Source: Phytophthora colocasiae (taxonomy: Eukaryota; Oomycota; Peronosporomycetes; Peronosporales; Peronosporaceae). From it: a DNA stretch of 64,000 nt. Shown in pieces: positions 54,601-63,555 of this stretch. Each line of letters opens with the position of its first letter. Within the stretch, counting starts at the first letter, position 1. The notes below the pieces were generated by a model. The model was not told the DNA's origin, did no database searches, and saw only the letters and a program-made list of their open reading frames with translations. Location: the NCBI GenBank assembly GCA_018806915.1, contig JAGKQI010000049.1, forward strand, positions 1,302,001 to 1,366,000, written 5' to 3'. The translations under genes and the position numbers were made by a program.

Positions 54601-55700
54601 TGCTTGCTCGTTCCCAGATCCAACAGGAAATCAGCCACATCACGGCGAGGAGGACACTTGAAACCCAGACTCTCGAAGTAGCCCAGAGCTTCCGCGCGCG
54701 GACCATGGTACATCACGTGGCCCTCATTCAGGATCACCACGTCGTCGAACAGCTCGAACACCTCGGGCGACGGCTGCAACAGAGAGATGACCACCGTCTT
54801 GCGGAACTTCTTGGCGATACTGCGCTGCGTGGTGATGATGTCGAAGGTGGCGGCGCTGTCAAGACCTGTACTGATCTCGTCCATCATCATGACGTACTTG
54901 TTGCCGAACTCCATCTCGCCTGTGGTGACACGTTTGCGCTCTCCACCAGACACACCACGAGTCATAGCGTCGCCGACAATGGTGTTCTGACAGTTGTCGA
55001 GTCCGAGCTGCTGGATGACGATGTCCGGGTAGTGTTTAAACATGGCTCGAGCGGCCTCGAGTGCGGCCAGGTTCTCCTCAGGTGTACCGTTGATGAAGTG
55101 CTGCTCGTCCCGCTTCGACAGACCTCCACCGCAGCAGGCGTGCGCAAACTCCAGTGTCTCCTTGACGGTGAGCAACGAATAGTGCCTGTCGCGCTGGGTG
55201 ACGTAGGATACGAACTGGGGGAGCTGCTTGCGCATCTCATTCGCCGATGTGCCGTTGTAGGTGACCTGTCCTTCTAGCGTGATGTTCTTGTCGTTGGGGA
55301 AGCGACCGCTGAGCAACTTCATGAGGGACGACTTGCCCGATCCAGGCTGGCCGAGCACGAGCGTGATGGTGCCGGGCTTGAAGACGCCGCTGACGTTCTT
55401 GAGGACCTGTTTCTTGACGACGTGCGTGCTGGACCGCATTTCTCGGAAACCGGTCTTGACGACGTTGACCAGGGTGGGCAGCTCGACCTTGACGTCGGTC
55501 TTGTCCTTGACCATGATGTCGGCCGTGATGGAGACGTCCCGGAAGCGCACCTCCATCTGCGGGAGGTTCTTTCCCAGCGCCTTCTCCATGCGGGAGGCGA
55601 CGTGGTCGTGGAGAGCCTGTGGTCCCTGTGCCATGAGTGTCTTGCCGTTATCGTACTCGATGGTGGCGCGCATGGGCGTGTCGGACGCGTTCGGAGCCAT
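51612..55700 (-). CDS. PDR-type (ABCG full-size) ABC transporter
   Basis: 1,362 residues, intronless, from the ATG at 55700 (MAPNASDTPMRATIEYD); the frame extends a little further upstream but crosses the Inr. Two nucleotide-binding domains precede two membrane domains, the PDR order. NBD1: Walker A GQPGSGKSS near 115, signature VSGGERKR near 257, Walker B MMMDEISTGLD. NBD2: Walker A GSSGAGKTT near 800 and Walker B LFLDEPTSGLD near 920. The NBD2 signature is degenerate (SSVEQMKRLTIG), typical of PDR proteins. Six helices follow each NBD. It exports drugs, toxins or plant defence compounds across the plasma membrane (family knowledge). Apparently intact. The 5' end is duplicated in inverted orientation at 63804. 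Confidence 0.92.
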   Translation of the reverse strand: MAPNASDTPMRATIEYDNGKTLMAQGPQALHDHVASRMEKALGKNLPQMEVRFRDVSITADIMVKDKTDVKVELPTLVNVVKTGFREMRSSTHVVKKQVLKNVSGVFKPGTITLVLGQPGSGKSSLMKLLSGRFPNDKNITLEGQVTYNGTSANEMRKQLPQFVSYVTQRDRHYSLLTVKETLEFAHACCGGGLSKRDEQHFINGTPEENLAALEAARAMFKHYPDIVIQQLGLDNCQNTIVGDAMTRGVSGGERKRVTTGEMEFGNKYVMMMDEISTGLDSAATFDIITTQRSIAKKFRKTVVISLLQPSPEVFELFDDVVILNEGHVMYHGPRAEALGYFESLGFKCPPRRDVADFLLDLGTSKQAQYEVEVAKGVSIPRSASDFADVFQRSSIYHELLVDLEEPVHPGLVHDKQLHMDAQPEFHQNFLDSTALLMRRQMRVTLRDSAALVGRLVMNTIMGLLYSSVFYQVNPTNAQLVMGVIFASVLCLSLGQSAQIPTVMAAREVFYKQRRANFFRTASYVLSSSASQLPPIVLETVVFGSIVYWMCGFVDTIGAFFLFLLMLGITNLAFTAFFFFLASAAPNFNVANPISSVSILFFILFGGFVITKEQIPDYLIWIYWMNPIAWCVRALAVNQYSDSAFDTCVYGDVNFCESFNQTVGDYSLSTFEVPSEKFWLWYGIVFMAAAYIFFMFLSYLALEYHRYESPENVTLDSDNKDGASDEYGLMQTPRSSPAGGDTLLAVAPASEKHFVPVTVAFKDLWYTVPDPANPKDTIDLLKGISGYALPGTITALMGSSGAGKTTLMDVIAGRKTGGKITGQILLNGYPATDLAIRRSTGYCEQMDIHSESATIREALTFSAFLRQGADVPDSYKYDSVNECLDLLDLHPIADQIIRGSSVEQMKRLTIGVELAAQPSVLFLDEPTSGLDARSAKLIMDGVRKVANTGRTVVCTIHQPSTEVFSVFDSLLLLKRGGETVFAGELGKNASEMIAYFESIDGVDKLEDNYNPATWMLEVIGAGVGNSNGDRTDFVKVFQNSKHYQFLQDNLDRDGVTRPSPDYPELTYGDKRAATEMTQMKFLLQRFFNMYWRTASFNLTRFFVSLVLGLVFGITYVGAEYTSYSGINSGMGMMYLAVGFLGIGSFNSALPVASEERAAFYRERAAQTYNAFWYFFASSVAEIPYTFLAVLLFMATFYPMVGFTGFGAFLTFWLTVSLHVLLQAYIGEFLVFLLPNVEVAQILGMLMALIFLLFMGFSPPAGDLPTGYKWLYHLTPQHYTMAAMCAIVFGDCPSDGGSDVGCQVMTNVPPSLRSDLTVKEYLDDVFLMKHSQIWRNAAIVLAFLVAFRVFTLLAMRFVNHQKR

Positions 55701-55934
55701 TTTGAACTGCTCTGTGGCTCCTGAGCTGGAGTCGCTGGCAGGACTCAAATTGCAAAGTGATCTATCGAATCATCCGGTGTGGCCGGTTTAACGCCGCAAC
55801 TGGCGACGGACGGGTCGGGTCGCTGAACTTGGCCGGACAAAGCTTTTGGATTACGACTGTGGGAAGCGGCCAATCAGAAGCGCCCATTCGATTATGGGAC
55901 GGGAATCAACGACCATCACTCCTGAAATGTTGAT
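55504..55934. repeat. Large inverted repeat, left arm (ABC 5' end and promoter)
   Basis: The reverse complement of this segment recurs at 63556-64000, where the window ends. The coding parts (197 bp compared) are identical. The only clear difference is a 15-bp insertion in the right arm's 5' leader (63783-63797). The arm ends at ATCAACATTTC, beyond which the two loci differ. Confidence 0.93.
55747..55760 (-). promoter_or_regulatory. Inr-like core promoter of the ABC transporter
   Basis: Minus-strand TCACTTTGCAATTT resembles the oomycete initiator with one deviation (CACT for CATT) and starts 60 bases upstream of the ATG. An inverted CCAAT box (GGCCAATCAG on the plus strand) lies about 110 bp further upstream, near 55868. 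Confidence 0.5.
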
Positions 55935-56687
55935 GACATCGTCGGTAAAATTGGTCGCGTACTTGTAGCAATCTTCTGGCATTGCTCTGTTGGCCTTGTC
56001 GTTCACAATGTGAATGTTCATGCATCACGTGGGACGCAAGTGGTAGAATAATGTACTGTACATGGTTTCCCGGCGACGGAAACAATCGGTTGGTTGTCTT
56101 GTAGGGTCAGAAGCAATGCTAAAAAAAATTGACCTGTCGTGACTCACGGGCCTCTACGATCGAAAGATCATGTGCTTGGGGCAAAGCACGTATTAATAAA
56201 TGATAACTGATAACCAGTACAGCTTCAACTGGAACCTAAGGGTTGAGACACCTCTTTGCTGTGACCAAGGGTGATTGCTGCGACCAAGGGCGATTGATAT
56301 TGCCACGACCAAACAGCTAACAGCGCTTGATTTAACCTTACTTTTTAGCTGCTGTACATGTATTTGAAATTGCAGCTCCAGTTCCTACTGTGAGTGTCAC
56401 GGGTGGAGCAGACCAACTTTCCAAGCTTATGTGCAGTCGAAGTCCTTGGATGCGCCTTTGAGATACTGTATCCGTCGCTCGCTATGGGCGACTGCCGCAC
56501 GTAGCTAGACCACGCTCTTGTTTCTGCTTGGCTCAATGTTACGACTTGGTTCCGAAATTGCCCAACGAGTGTCATCTCGACCACGGATCATATCGGTTCT
56601 TCAAGCGTTTCTTAGACTGCTCTGCCAGCGGCAGAGCGAGCCCAGACGCCGTCGAGGCTGAGATGTCCACGTACACGCGATCACTAC
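55935..56687. other. Intergenic region between ABC promoter and Copia element
   Basis: No gene is supported. Plus-strand ORF 56528-56746 runs into the LTR and is not convincing. The region ends in ACTAC, the target duplication of the Copia element. Confidence 0.4.
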
Positions 56688-56966
56688 TGTTGAGGTTAGG
56701 GCTCGTTCACAGGGACCACCTCTACACCGTGTCTTCTATAAACTAATAACGAAGAGACACGGTACTTTTGACTCTAATAAATAATGTACTAAAATGTCTG
56801 TGACATCAGTACGATGAATGGTAGCGGCAATTCTAGACTACGTTTCTGAATGCCGCATACTATTTTCTAGTGAGTAGCTATCTACTTTCTTAAACATTAA
56901 TCTTACTTCTTCTTTTTCTCTCTTCTACCCTACTTCCTTCAAGCTGCGCCCAAGTTCCCCGCAACA
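56688..56966 (+). repeat. Copia 5' LTR
   Basis: 279 bp, starts TGTTGAGGTTAGGG and ends CCCCGCAACA. No difference from the 3' copy was seen. Confidence 0.95.
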
Positions 56967-56970
56967 GGTC

Positions 56971-58611
56971 ATGAGCCCTCAGCAAGCCTCAAGTGACGAC
57001 TTCCCCCGACTCTCTGGAGCTAAGAACTTTGACGTCTGGAAGGCCCGAGTCAGTGCATCACTCGATGGCAAACATCTGCTCGGTTTCGTCACCAAGAAGG
57101 ACTACAATGGGGTCAGTGAAGACGAAGATGAAGACTCTGACGACGACCTGGCTGAGTCCGACGGCGACGAAGCTGCCAAGCCAAGTTCTCCGGCCGGAAT
57201 CGACTCGGATGAGGTCGACTTCGAGGACAGCTCGGATGAGCTGCAGCCCAGCGACGACGACGACACTCCGCCATCAAAGAAAACCAAGCGCGCTGATCTT
57301 CCCATCGTTCGCCCGTTTGCTGAGCGCGACGCCAGCCGGGATCGTAAACAAGTCAAGCGACGCAAGCCTACACCGCCGTCTGCTCGACACCTTCGTCGTA
57401 TGGAAGCGCAAACCAAGGCTTTCCTGATGAAGACGATGGATGATACTCATATCCGTCTTGTCAAGAACCTGACAACGGCCTTCGACATCTTTCAGGCCAT
57501 CTGTACCAAGTACGAGGGTGCAGCCTTTCATGGCGACCCCTACTTCATCCAGCACTTCCTTATGGAGATTAAGTATGAAGAAGGCGGTGATCTGACCAGC
57601 TTCTTCCTTGAGCTGGAAAACGCGATGAAAGCCGCGTCTGAAGCAACCGAGTCTCCCTTGACCGATGGGCAGAAGTCATTATACCTGTTCCACTCGATGC
57701 CAAAGACTTGGAAGGATGATCTCCGAGTTTGGAAAGGTGTGCGGAAGTATATCCCGTACGATGAACTCAAGATGAGTATTGAGACCAAGGTTCGCGAGAT
57801 CCAAGCTCAAGAACGTTACAGCCGCATCAAAGGGACACCTGAGAGTCTATCAACTCAGGCTGAACGGGCCCTCATTGCTCCTTCTCAGGATTCTGCATTG
57901 GCAGTTCAAGCATCTGTCCCCGTTGATGTCTGCAGCTACTGTCAGAAACCACGCCACAACATCCGACAGTGCCGTACTCTGCAGAAGGACTTACGTGATG
58001 GATGTGTCAAGGCAGGCACTGTTCTTCCTGCCAACTTCGAGTTACGAGGTCCCAACAACTACCGGTCACATCCTTACAACAACAACAACCAAGGGCGATC
58101 TGGACGTGGAGGTGGATCATGGCACCAAAATGGTCGCGGCGGTCGTGGTGGTGGACGTGGCCGCGGTAACTACGGTGGAAATCGCAACAACGGCAACAAC
58201 AACGGCAACAACAACGGCAACAACAACAATGGCAACAACAACAATGGCAACAACAACAACAAATCCTCTCGTCGCGATGAAGGTGGATACGATCAGTCAC
58301 GCCGCAAAGAGACCCTGATTGCAGTTGTGTCGAATGTACAAACGGCTGCATCCGCTATCAGTCTCACGGCGCAACCTAGCCAGGACTTTGATTTCAGCTG
58401 GACGATTGACTCAGGTTGCAGCAGCCACGTCACGCAACATGTGAAATGGTTCAAGACTAAAACACCTGCAAGCGGAGGCATCACTGTCGGTGGAAAATCG
58501 CAAGTCCCCATCGAAGCTATTGGTACTGTAGAGCTCCAGATCACGGACTCCAAGGGCCAACTGCGGACGCTCACGCTTCACGATGTCCTCCTTGCGCCGA
58601 AACTGCAGTAA
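56971..58611 (+). CDS. Copia Gag and protease region, ends at in-frame UAA
   Basis: 546 residues. The N-terminal segment GAKNFDVWKARVSASL is Gag-like, followed by an acidic insertion (residues 50-100) and a capsid-like domain (FLELENAMKAASEATESPLTD). A zinc knuckle CSYCQKPRHNIRQC near 325 precedes a Gly/Arg and Asn-rich run, then the protease with catalytic DSG (SWTIDSGCSSHVT). The frame ends at TAA (58609-58611) in VLLAPKLQ*NLLSV, where other Copia proteins read straight through. The ATG is only four bases after the LTR, so the primer-binding site must overlap the start of gag, or a later ATG is used. Confidence 0.85.
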   Translation: MSPQQASSDDFPRLSGAKNFDVWKARVSASLDGKHLLGFVTKKDYNGVSEDEDEDSDDDLAESDGDEAAKPSSPAGIDSDEVDFEDSSDELQPSDDDDTPPSKKTKRADLPIVRPFAERDASRDRKQVKRRKPTPPSARHLRRMEAQTKAFLMKTMDDTHIRLVKNLTTAFDIFQAICTKYEGAAFHGDPYFIQHFLMEIKYEEGGDLTSFFLELENAMKAASEATESPLTDGQKSLYLFHSMPKTWKDDLRVWKGVRKYIPYDELKMSIETKVREIQAQERYSRIKGTPESLSTQAERALIAPSQDSALAVQASVPVDVCSYCQKPRHNIRQCRTLQKDLRDGCVKAGTVLPANFELRGPNNYRSHPYNNNNQGRSGRGGGSWHQNGRGGRGGGRGRGNYGGNRNNGNNNGNNNGNNNNGNNNNGNNNNKSSRRDEGGYDQSRRKETLIAVVSNVQTAASAISLTAQPSQDFDFSWTIDSGCSSHVTQHVKWFKTKTPASGGITVGGKSQVPIEAIGTVELQITDSKGQLRTLTLHDVLLAPKLQ

Positions 58612-61600
58612 AACCTGCTGTCAGTCGCTGCCGCTGTCGACGATGACTTCCGTTTTGGCTTTAAACGTACTATGTGTACTGTCCAAACAAACCACCGCTT
58701 CTCGATCAAGGCGATGAAATCCGCGACATCGAAGCTCTATCAATTCGAAGCCTCTCCACTGCCGAAGGCCGAAGCTCACGTGGCTACCACAGGTAAGCCG
58801 ACTCGACTCATGCTACTACACAAACGTCTTGGTCATCCTAACATCCGTGTTTTACAGGCACTCACTAAAGACCAAGCTCTTCATGGACTGGATGCACCAG
58901 CTGTAGTTAGACCAGATTCTTTCTTTTGCACAGCATGTACTTACGCGAAGTCACACCGCGCTCCTTTTCCATCCAATAGACATGTTGAACGCTCTACTAG
59001 CCCCTTACATAAAGTTCACTCTGATATTTGTGGCCCTCTTCCCGTCCCAAGCCTTGGCGGCTGCCGCTACTTCGTCGTCTTCATTGACGACTTCAGTCGC
59101 TACATGTTTACCTATCCGATGAAGGCACGTAGTGAACTCTACTCATGCTACAAAGACTTTCGCATGAAAGCTTTGAATATATTCCGAAGTGATGTTCATA
59201 CTCTTGAATATCTCTTGCCACCGCCGGATGTGGACATCCAGGCCTTGCAGGCTGACAACGCTAAAGAGTACGAGAAACTGGGACGCGTTATTTTTTCTAA
59301 GTATGGAACGCACGCTCAATTTACCAATGCTTATACACCACAACAGAATGGTGTTGCGGAACGCCGCATGCGCACAATCATGGAACGTGTACGAGCGCTA
59401 CTGTTAGATGCCTCGCTTCCCAAACCACTCTGGGCAGAATGTGTTACACATGTTACGACACTCCTCAACATGACACCAAGCGCTAACACACAGGATTGCA
59501 CACCGTTTGAGTTGTGGTACAATCGAAAGCCGACTGTTCAATATCTGAAAGTGTTTGGCTGTGCTGCGTATGTCCATATCAACGACATCTACAGGGACAA
59601 ACTTGATCCCCGTGCCAAACTGTGTATCTATCTCGGAATTCCCGAGCACAAGAAAGGATATCGACTCATGGATGTCAAAACCCATGGTGTCGTTTACAGT
59701 CGAGATGTGGTTTTCAATGAGATTGACTTTCCGACTATTGAAAATATTGAGGTAACGTCGGGACCGCTCCAGCTACCGGATCACCTAACTGAAGCGCCTA
59801 TTATTGCTGACGAACTTCCAGCATTTGTTCCATCGGAAACACAAGCCTATCCATCCCAGCCTGAATCTCCAGGTAACTCAGTTGTAGAACCACAATCTGC
59901 ATCTACTTCCGCTTCGAACCAGCTTCCTTCTCTTGGGGAGGCTCTGGAACGTGGCGTCTTGACATACTCTTTTGTTACGGAGACGCCGTCACAACCGTCG
60001 ACCACAAGTGTAAAACGCCCACGGTATGACGAAGAAATCGATCTAGGCGCGTTAAACTCCCTTGAAGACATCCAGGAAGTAGAGGAACGCACATGTCTTG
60101 TTCTTAGCCTACTTGCAATTCGTCATGTGCCGGAACCAAAAACGTACCATGCGGCGATGCGCTCGTCTTACGCAAATAAGTGGCACGCAGCTGCTGACTC
60201 GGAATACCAGTCCCTAATGACCAACCAGACGTGGATCCTGGTACCTCCTCCCAATAACCGCAAAGTACTCCAAAACCGGTGGGTCTTTGTTGTTAAATAC
60301 ACTGGCTCAGGAGAAATCGATCGCTTTAGAGCTCGGTTAGTTATCAAAGGCTTCTTACAGCGATATGGCGTTGATTACGATGAGATATTTGCCCCCGTCA
60401 TCCGTATGGAAGTCCTACGCCTGCTACTAACGATTGCAGCTCTTCTTGATTTTGAAATTCACCAGATGGATGTCAAGACAGCGTTTCTCAACGGAACCCT
60501 TGACGAGGAAATATATATGAAACAGCCAGAAGGGTTTGTAGTTCCTGGAAAGGAAGGCCTCGTTTGTAAACTTCTCAAAAGTCTTTACGGTCTTAAACAG
60601 GCACCTCGTATCTGGTATCAAACCTTGTCCGCTTTCTTGGAAAGCCTTGGATTCCACAAACTGATTAAAGATCGATGTGTTTTCATGGCAACACTCAAAG
60701 GCGAGACATGTTACGTAGCAGTCTATGTTGATGACTTACTGATCATTGCACCAACTGTCAACCTCGTATGTCAGATCAAATCTGCCTTGAACAAAAGATT
60801 CTCCATGACAGATTTAGGGGAGGTGAAGTACATTCTCGGCTGGTCAATCGAACGAAACCGCGAAGCCCGAACGATATTTATCCACCAACGCAAGTATGCA
60901 CGCACAGTGTTAGATCGCTTTAAAAACCTTGTAACATATCCAGTGGCAACTCCATCAGACCGTAATGCCAAAATTACAACTCAAATGCAACCAAATACAC
61001 AACTTGAAAAAGAGCAAATGGAAGGTATTCCCTACCGTGAAGTTGTAGGTAGTGTCATGTATCTCATGGTTGGCACAAGACCCGATCTAGCATTCTACAT
61101 GCGCGATGTCAGCCAATTCCTTGCTAACCCTGGGCAGGAACATTGGAAAGCAGTGATTAGAGGGCTTAAGTATCTCTCAGGTACAGACGACCTTGGTCTC
61201 TTACTGGGAGGGTCAAAGTTGGTCAATGCAGCAAACCTTGCAGACCACCTCACGGCGTACACTGATTCAGACTATGCCAATTGCCCTGACACAAGACGCT
61301 GTGTTGGTGGCTACATCACTATGGTAGACCAAAGCCCAATCTCCTGGCTTTCGAGGAAGCACCACACAGTTGTGCTCTCGACAACAGAAGCAGAATACAT
61401 TGCACTATGTCACTGCATGCAGGAGTTAATTTTTCTTAAGCTACTGCTCAAAGAACTTGGTTTCTTAACCTCAAAAGCAGTCAAGATTCAAGAAGACAAT
61501 CAAAGCTGTATTAAGATCTCGAATAATCCGGAATTACACGGGAGATCAAAGCATATTGATATTCGATATCATTTTGTACAAGAGAAGGTTGAGCGACATG

Positions 61601-61731
61601 AATTTAGTATTGTATACTGCAACACCAAAGCGATGGTAGCAGACATTTTTACTAAAGCGCTTGATAAGCACCAATTTCGAGACTTAAGAAACAAGTTAGG
61701 TATGCACTCTCTTGCTAAACTTAACAGTTAA
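58612..61731 (+). CDS. Copia integrase, reverse transcriptase and RNase H
   Basis: Same frame as gag, continuing right after the UAA to 61731 (1,039 codons). The first internal ATG is at 58672, but expression would normally depend on readthrough from gag. Integrase: HKRLGHPNIRVLQ with CTACTYAK (HHCC zinc), then VHSDICGPLP, LQADNAKEY and QNGVAERRMRTIMERV (DDE). Reverse transcriptase: MDVKTAFLNGTLDEEIYM, KSLYGLKQAPRIWY and catalytic YVDD. RNase H: YTDSDYANCPDTRRCVGGY and STTEAEYIAL. Every catalytic motif looks intact, so the UAA is the only visible lesion in the polyprotein. Confidence 0.9.
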   Translation, partial: NLLSVAAAVDDDFRFGFKRTMCTVQTNHRFSIKAMKSATSKLYQFEASPLPKAEAHVATTGKPTRLMLLHKRLGHPNIRVLQALTKDQALHGLDAPAVVRPDSFFCTACTYAKSHRAPFPSNRHVERSTSPLHKVHSDICGPLPVPSLGGCRYFVVFIDDFSRYMFTYPMKARSELYSCYKDFRMKALNIFRSDVHTLEYLLPPPDVDIQALQADNAKEYEKLGRVIFSKYGTHAQFTNAYTPQQNGVAERRMRTIMERVRALLLDASLPKPLWAECVTHVTTLLNMTPSANTQDCTPFELWYNRKPTVQYLKVFGCAAYVHINDIYRDKLDPRAKLCIYLGIPEHKKGYRLMDVKTHGVVYSRDVVFNEIDFPTIENIEVTSGPLQLPDHLTEAPIIADELPAFVPSETQAYPSQPESPGNSVVEPQSASTSASNQLPSLGEALERGVLTYSFVTETPSQPSTTSVKRPRYDEEIDLGALNSLEDIQEVEERTCLVLSLLAIRHVPEPKTYHAAMRSSYANKWHAAADSEYQSLMTNQTWILVPPPNNRKVLQNRWVFVVKYTGSGEIDRFRARLVIKGFLQRYGVDYDEIFAPVIRMEVLRLLLTIAALLDFEIHQMDVKTAFLNGTLDEEIYMKQPEGFVVPGKEGLVCKLLKSLYGLKQAPRIWYQTLSAFLESLGFHKLIKDRCVFMATLKGETCYVAVYVDDLLIIAPTVNLVCQIKSALNKRFSMTDLGEVKYILGWSIERNREARTIFIHQRKYARTVLDRFKNLVTYPVATPSDRNAKITTQMQPNTQLEKEQMEGIPYREVVGSVMYLMVGTRPDLAFYMRDVSQFLANPGQEHWKAVIRGLKYLSGTDDLGLLLGGSKLVNAANLADHLTAYTDSDYANCPDTRRCVGGYITMVDQSPISWLSRKHHTVVLSTTEAEYIALCHCMQELIFLKLLLKELGFLTSKAVKIQEDNQSCIKISNNPELHGRSKHIDIRYHFVQEKVERHEFSIVYCNTKAMVADIFTKALDKHQFRDLRNKLGMHSLAKLNS

Positions 61732-62610
61732 GCCTACTTTAAAATACACGATAAATTTCATCATTCATATATTACTTCACAACTTATAAAGAGTCACGTA
61801 GTAACATGAGTTTTTCCCTTTAAGAGCTTTAACAGTAAAAGGTTTTCTCATTTACTTACGGTAAGGTTTTATACTCAAAGAGTTTTCCCTGGCACACAGC
61901 CGCCAAATTTACATTTACTTTTACACAAAAACAAAACGTGAAGAAACAAGAATGAAAATATATTTAGAACTTAATCAAAAAGTACAACCGCTGACGAACT
62001 GGACAAAGTCGTTTCTGCGACCTCCGTTGACCTACTTGTCGACAAATTTACAGCGTCCTCAAAATCCGTCCTCAACAAGCAGTTAATACGGACACTTCTT
62101 ACGTCGACGCTGTCGCTCGGTTATGGACCCTTTTGGCGAAATGTGGCCAGTGGTCGACGGGATTGAATGCTGCGTCGAAATTCGGCACTGTTAATGCCGT
62201 AGTCGTTGACCCGGTGTATGTAGATGGACTTGTAGCAGATGAACATCCTGCTCCGAGGTCGAAATCGAGCCTGTAGTTGTCTCCGTAACCGTAGCCATTC
62301 TTGATGTACCAGTTGGATTGAAACTGGTAAAAGTTGCCTTTGAAATATATTCCATAGTTGCTACAGTCCTTACGGGCAACCTGTGCTGACCGATGCATGA
62401 TCTCTGAAGCTGGCGTTTAATAACTGAGCCCCAGACCAATCTGCACGGTCACCACGGTCACCAGTACGGTACAGTAGGTTGTACGAAGTGCCGAGCTCTG
62501 GAAATGCTGCACAGGGTCGAATGGCTCTCTTCCTCTTACGCTGGCGTAGTTCTTCAGACGCAGGAGACGCTGGACTGGCCCCAGGAGCTTATGTACTTGA
62601 CTTGGAAACG

Positions 62611-62670
62611 CTGTGCACGCTGAGGAAGGGCTGTGCACGCTAAGGAAGGGCTGAGCACGCTGAGGAAGGG
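62611..62670. repeat. Three-copy 20-bp tandem repeat
   Basis: CTGTGCACGCTGAGGAAGGG occurs three times with one change in the second and one in the third copy; a partial fourth (CTGTG) follows. Confidence 0.9.
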
Positions 62671-62980
62671 CTGTGATGCCTCGGAGTGAGATGAATTGAA
62701 AATGAGCTCTACAGTCTTTCATAACATAGCAAGTAGCCTTTGCCTAACTGCAGAGAGCACGTGGAGACCTGATGGCACCTTTTTAACATGCGTTTCTTAA
62801 ACGCTTGGCCTCTGTAGATGTAGTAGCCTACGTTGCCACGCACGTGCAGATAAGACAACCACATGTATTATATAACTTCAACAATTGTACCCTCATACTT
62901 TATGACTGTCAAAACTAATTCGTTTTGAACATTTGGCTCACTTTCTATTCTGCCACCTGCTGCACAGGTGGCCAAATGAC

Positions 62981-63032
62981 GATTTGGACTCTGCCTCGCC
63001 AGAAAACTGCCCTGGCGAGTAGAGTCAAAATC
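62981..63032. repeat. Long imperfect hairpin in Copia 3' region
   Basis: GATTTGGACTCT..CTCGCCAG pairs with CTGGCGAG..AGAGTCAAAATC around a 9-base loop, with one mismatch and a 2-base internal bulge. Two smaller hairpins (CCACCTG..CAGGTGG and CCAAAT..ATTTGG) lie immediately before it. Confidence 0.8.
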
Positions 63033-63204
63033 CGGTCTCCGTTTGGCCGTAGGGCCTCTAGGAGCTTCAAAAACGAAAAATACTTGATTTCGTGTAGCCA
63101 TTTTGTGGATTGACTGAACACTTTTAACAGGGTTTTATACAGACCAATCAAAACACGTATATTTTATTATCCAATGATGTTCCCTGATGTCGATCCAGGG
63201 AGGC

Positions 63205-63483
63205 TGTTGAGGTTAGGGCTCGTTCACAGGGACCACCTCTACACCGTGTCTTCTATAAACTAATAACGAAGAGACACGGTACTTTTGACTCTAATAAATA
63301 ATGTACTAAAATGTCTGTGACATCAGTACGATGAATGGTAGCGGCAATTCTAGACTACGTTTCTGAATGCCGCATACTATTTTCTAGTGAGTAGCTATCT
63401 ACTTTCTTAAACATTAATCTTACTTCTTCTTTTTCTCTCTTCTACCCTACTTCCTTCAAGCTGCGCCCAAGTTCCCCGCAACA
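63205..63483 (+). repeat. Copia 3' LTR
   Basis: 279-bp copy of the 5' LTR, followed by ACTAC. Confidence 0.95.
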
Positions 63484-63555
63484 ACTACAAACCTGCACCG
63501 ACGCGCGTCACATTTCGACCGTACGCCCACTTTATGTCCACGAAGTCATCCGGGA

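Larger units (their letters stand above)
61732..63204. other. Unusual 1.5-kb segment between pol and 3' LTR
   Basis: Contains a minus-strand open stretch at 62099-62398 (CSNYGIYFKGNFYQFQSNWY, aromatic-rich, not a retroelement domain), three 20-bp repeats and a strong hairpin, listed separately. It may be captured host sequence or a regulatory region. A purine-rich CAGGGAGGC before the LTR may serve as polypurine tract. Confidence 0.5.
56688..63483 (+). mobile_element. Ty1/Copia LTR retrotransposon
   Basis: 6,796 bp with 279-bp LTRs (56688-56966 and 63205-63483), TGTTG...CAACA ends, apparently identical. They are flanked by a 5-bp duplication ACTAC (56683-56687 and 63484-63488). Internal order gag, protease, integrase, reverse transcriptase, RNase H is the Copia order. 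Matching LTRs indicate recent insertion, between the two head-to-head ABC genes. About 1.5 kb between pol and the 3' LTR has no retroelement function that I recognise. Confidence 0.96.

Noticed and set aside
52264..55791. Many long plus-strand ORFs opposite the ABC transporter (for example 53718-54311)
   Set aside because: They are antisense shadows of a GC-rich conserved gene; composition is skewed (Arg/His/Glu/Asp) and no domain is visible.
58672..58674. Internal ATG as start of an independent Copia pol gene
   Set aside because: Coding similarity (NLLSVAAAVDDD) begins directly after the UAA, so pol is a continuation of the same frame and not a separately initiated gene.
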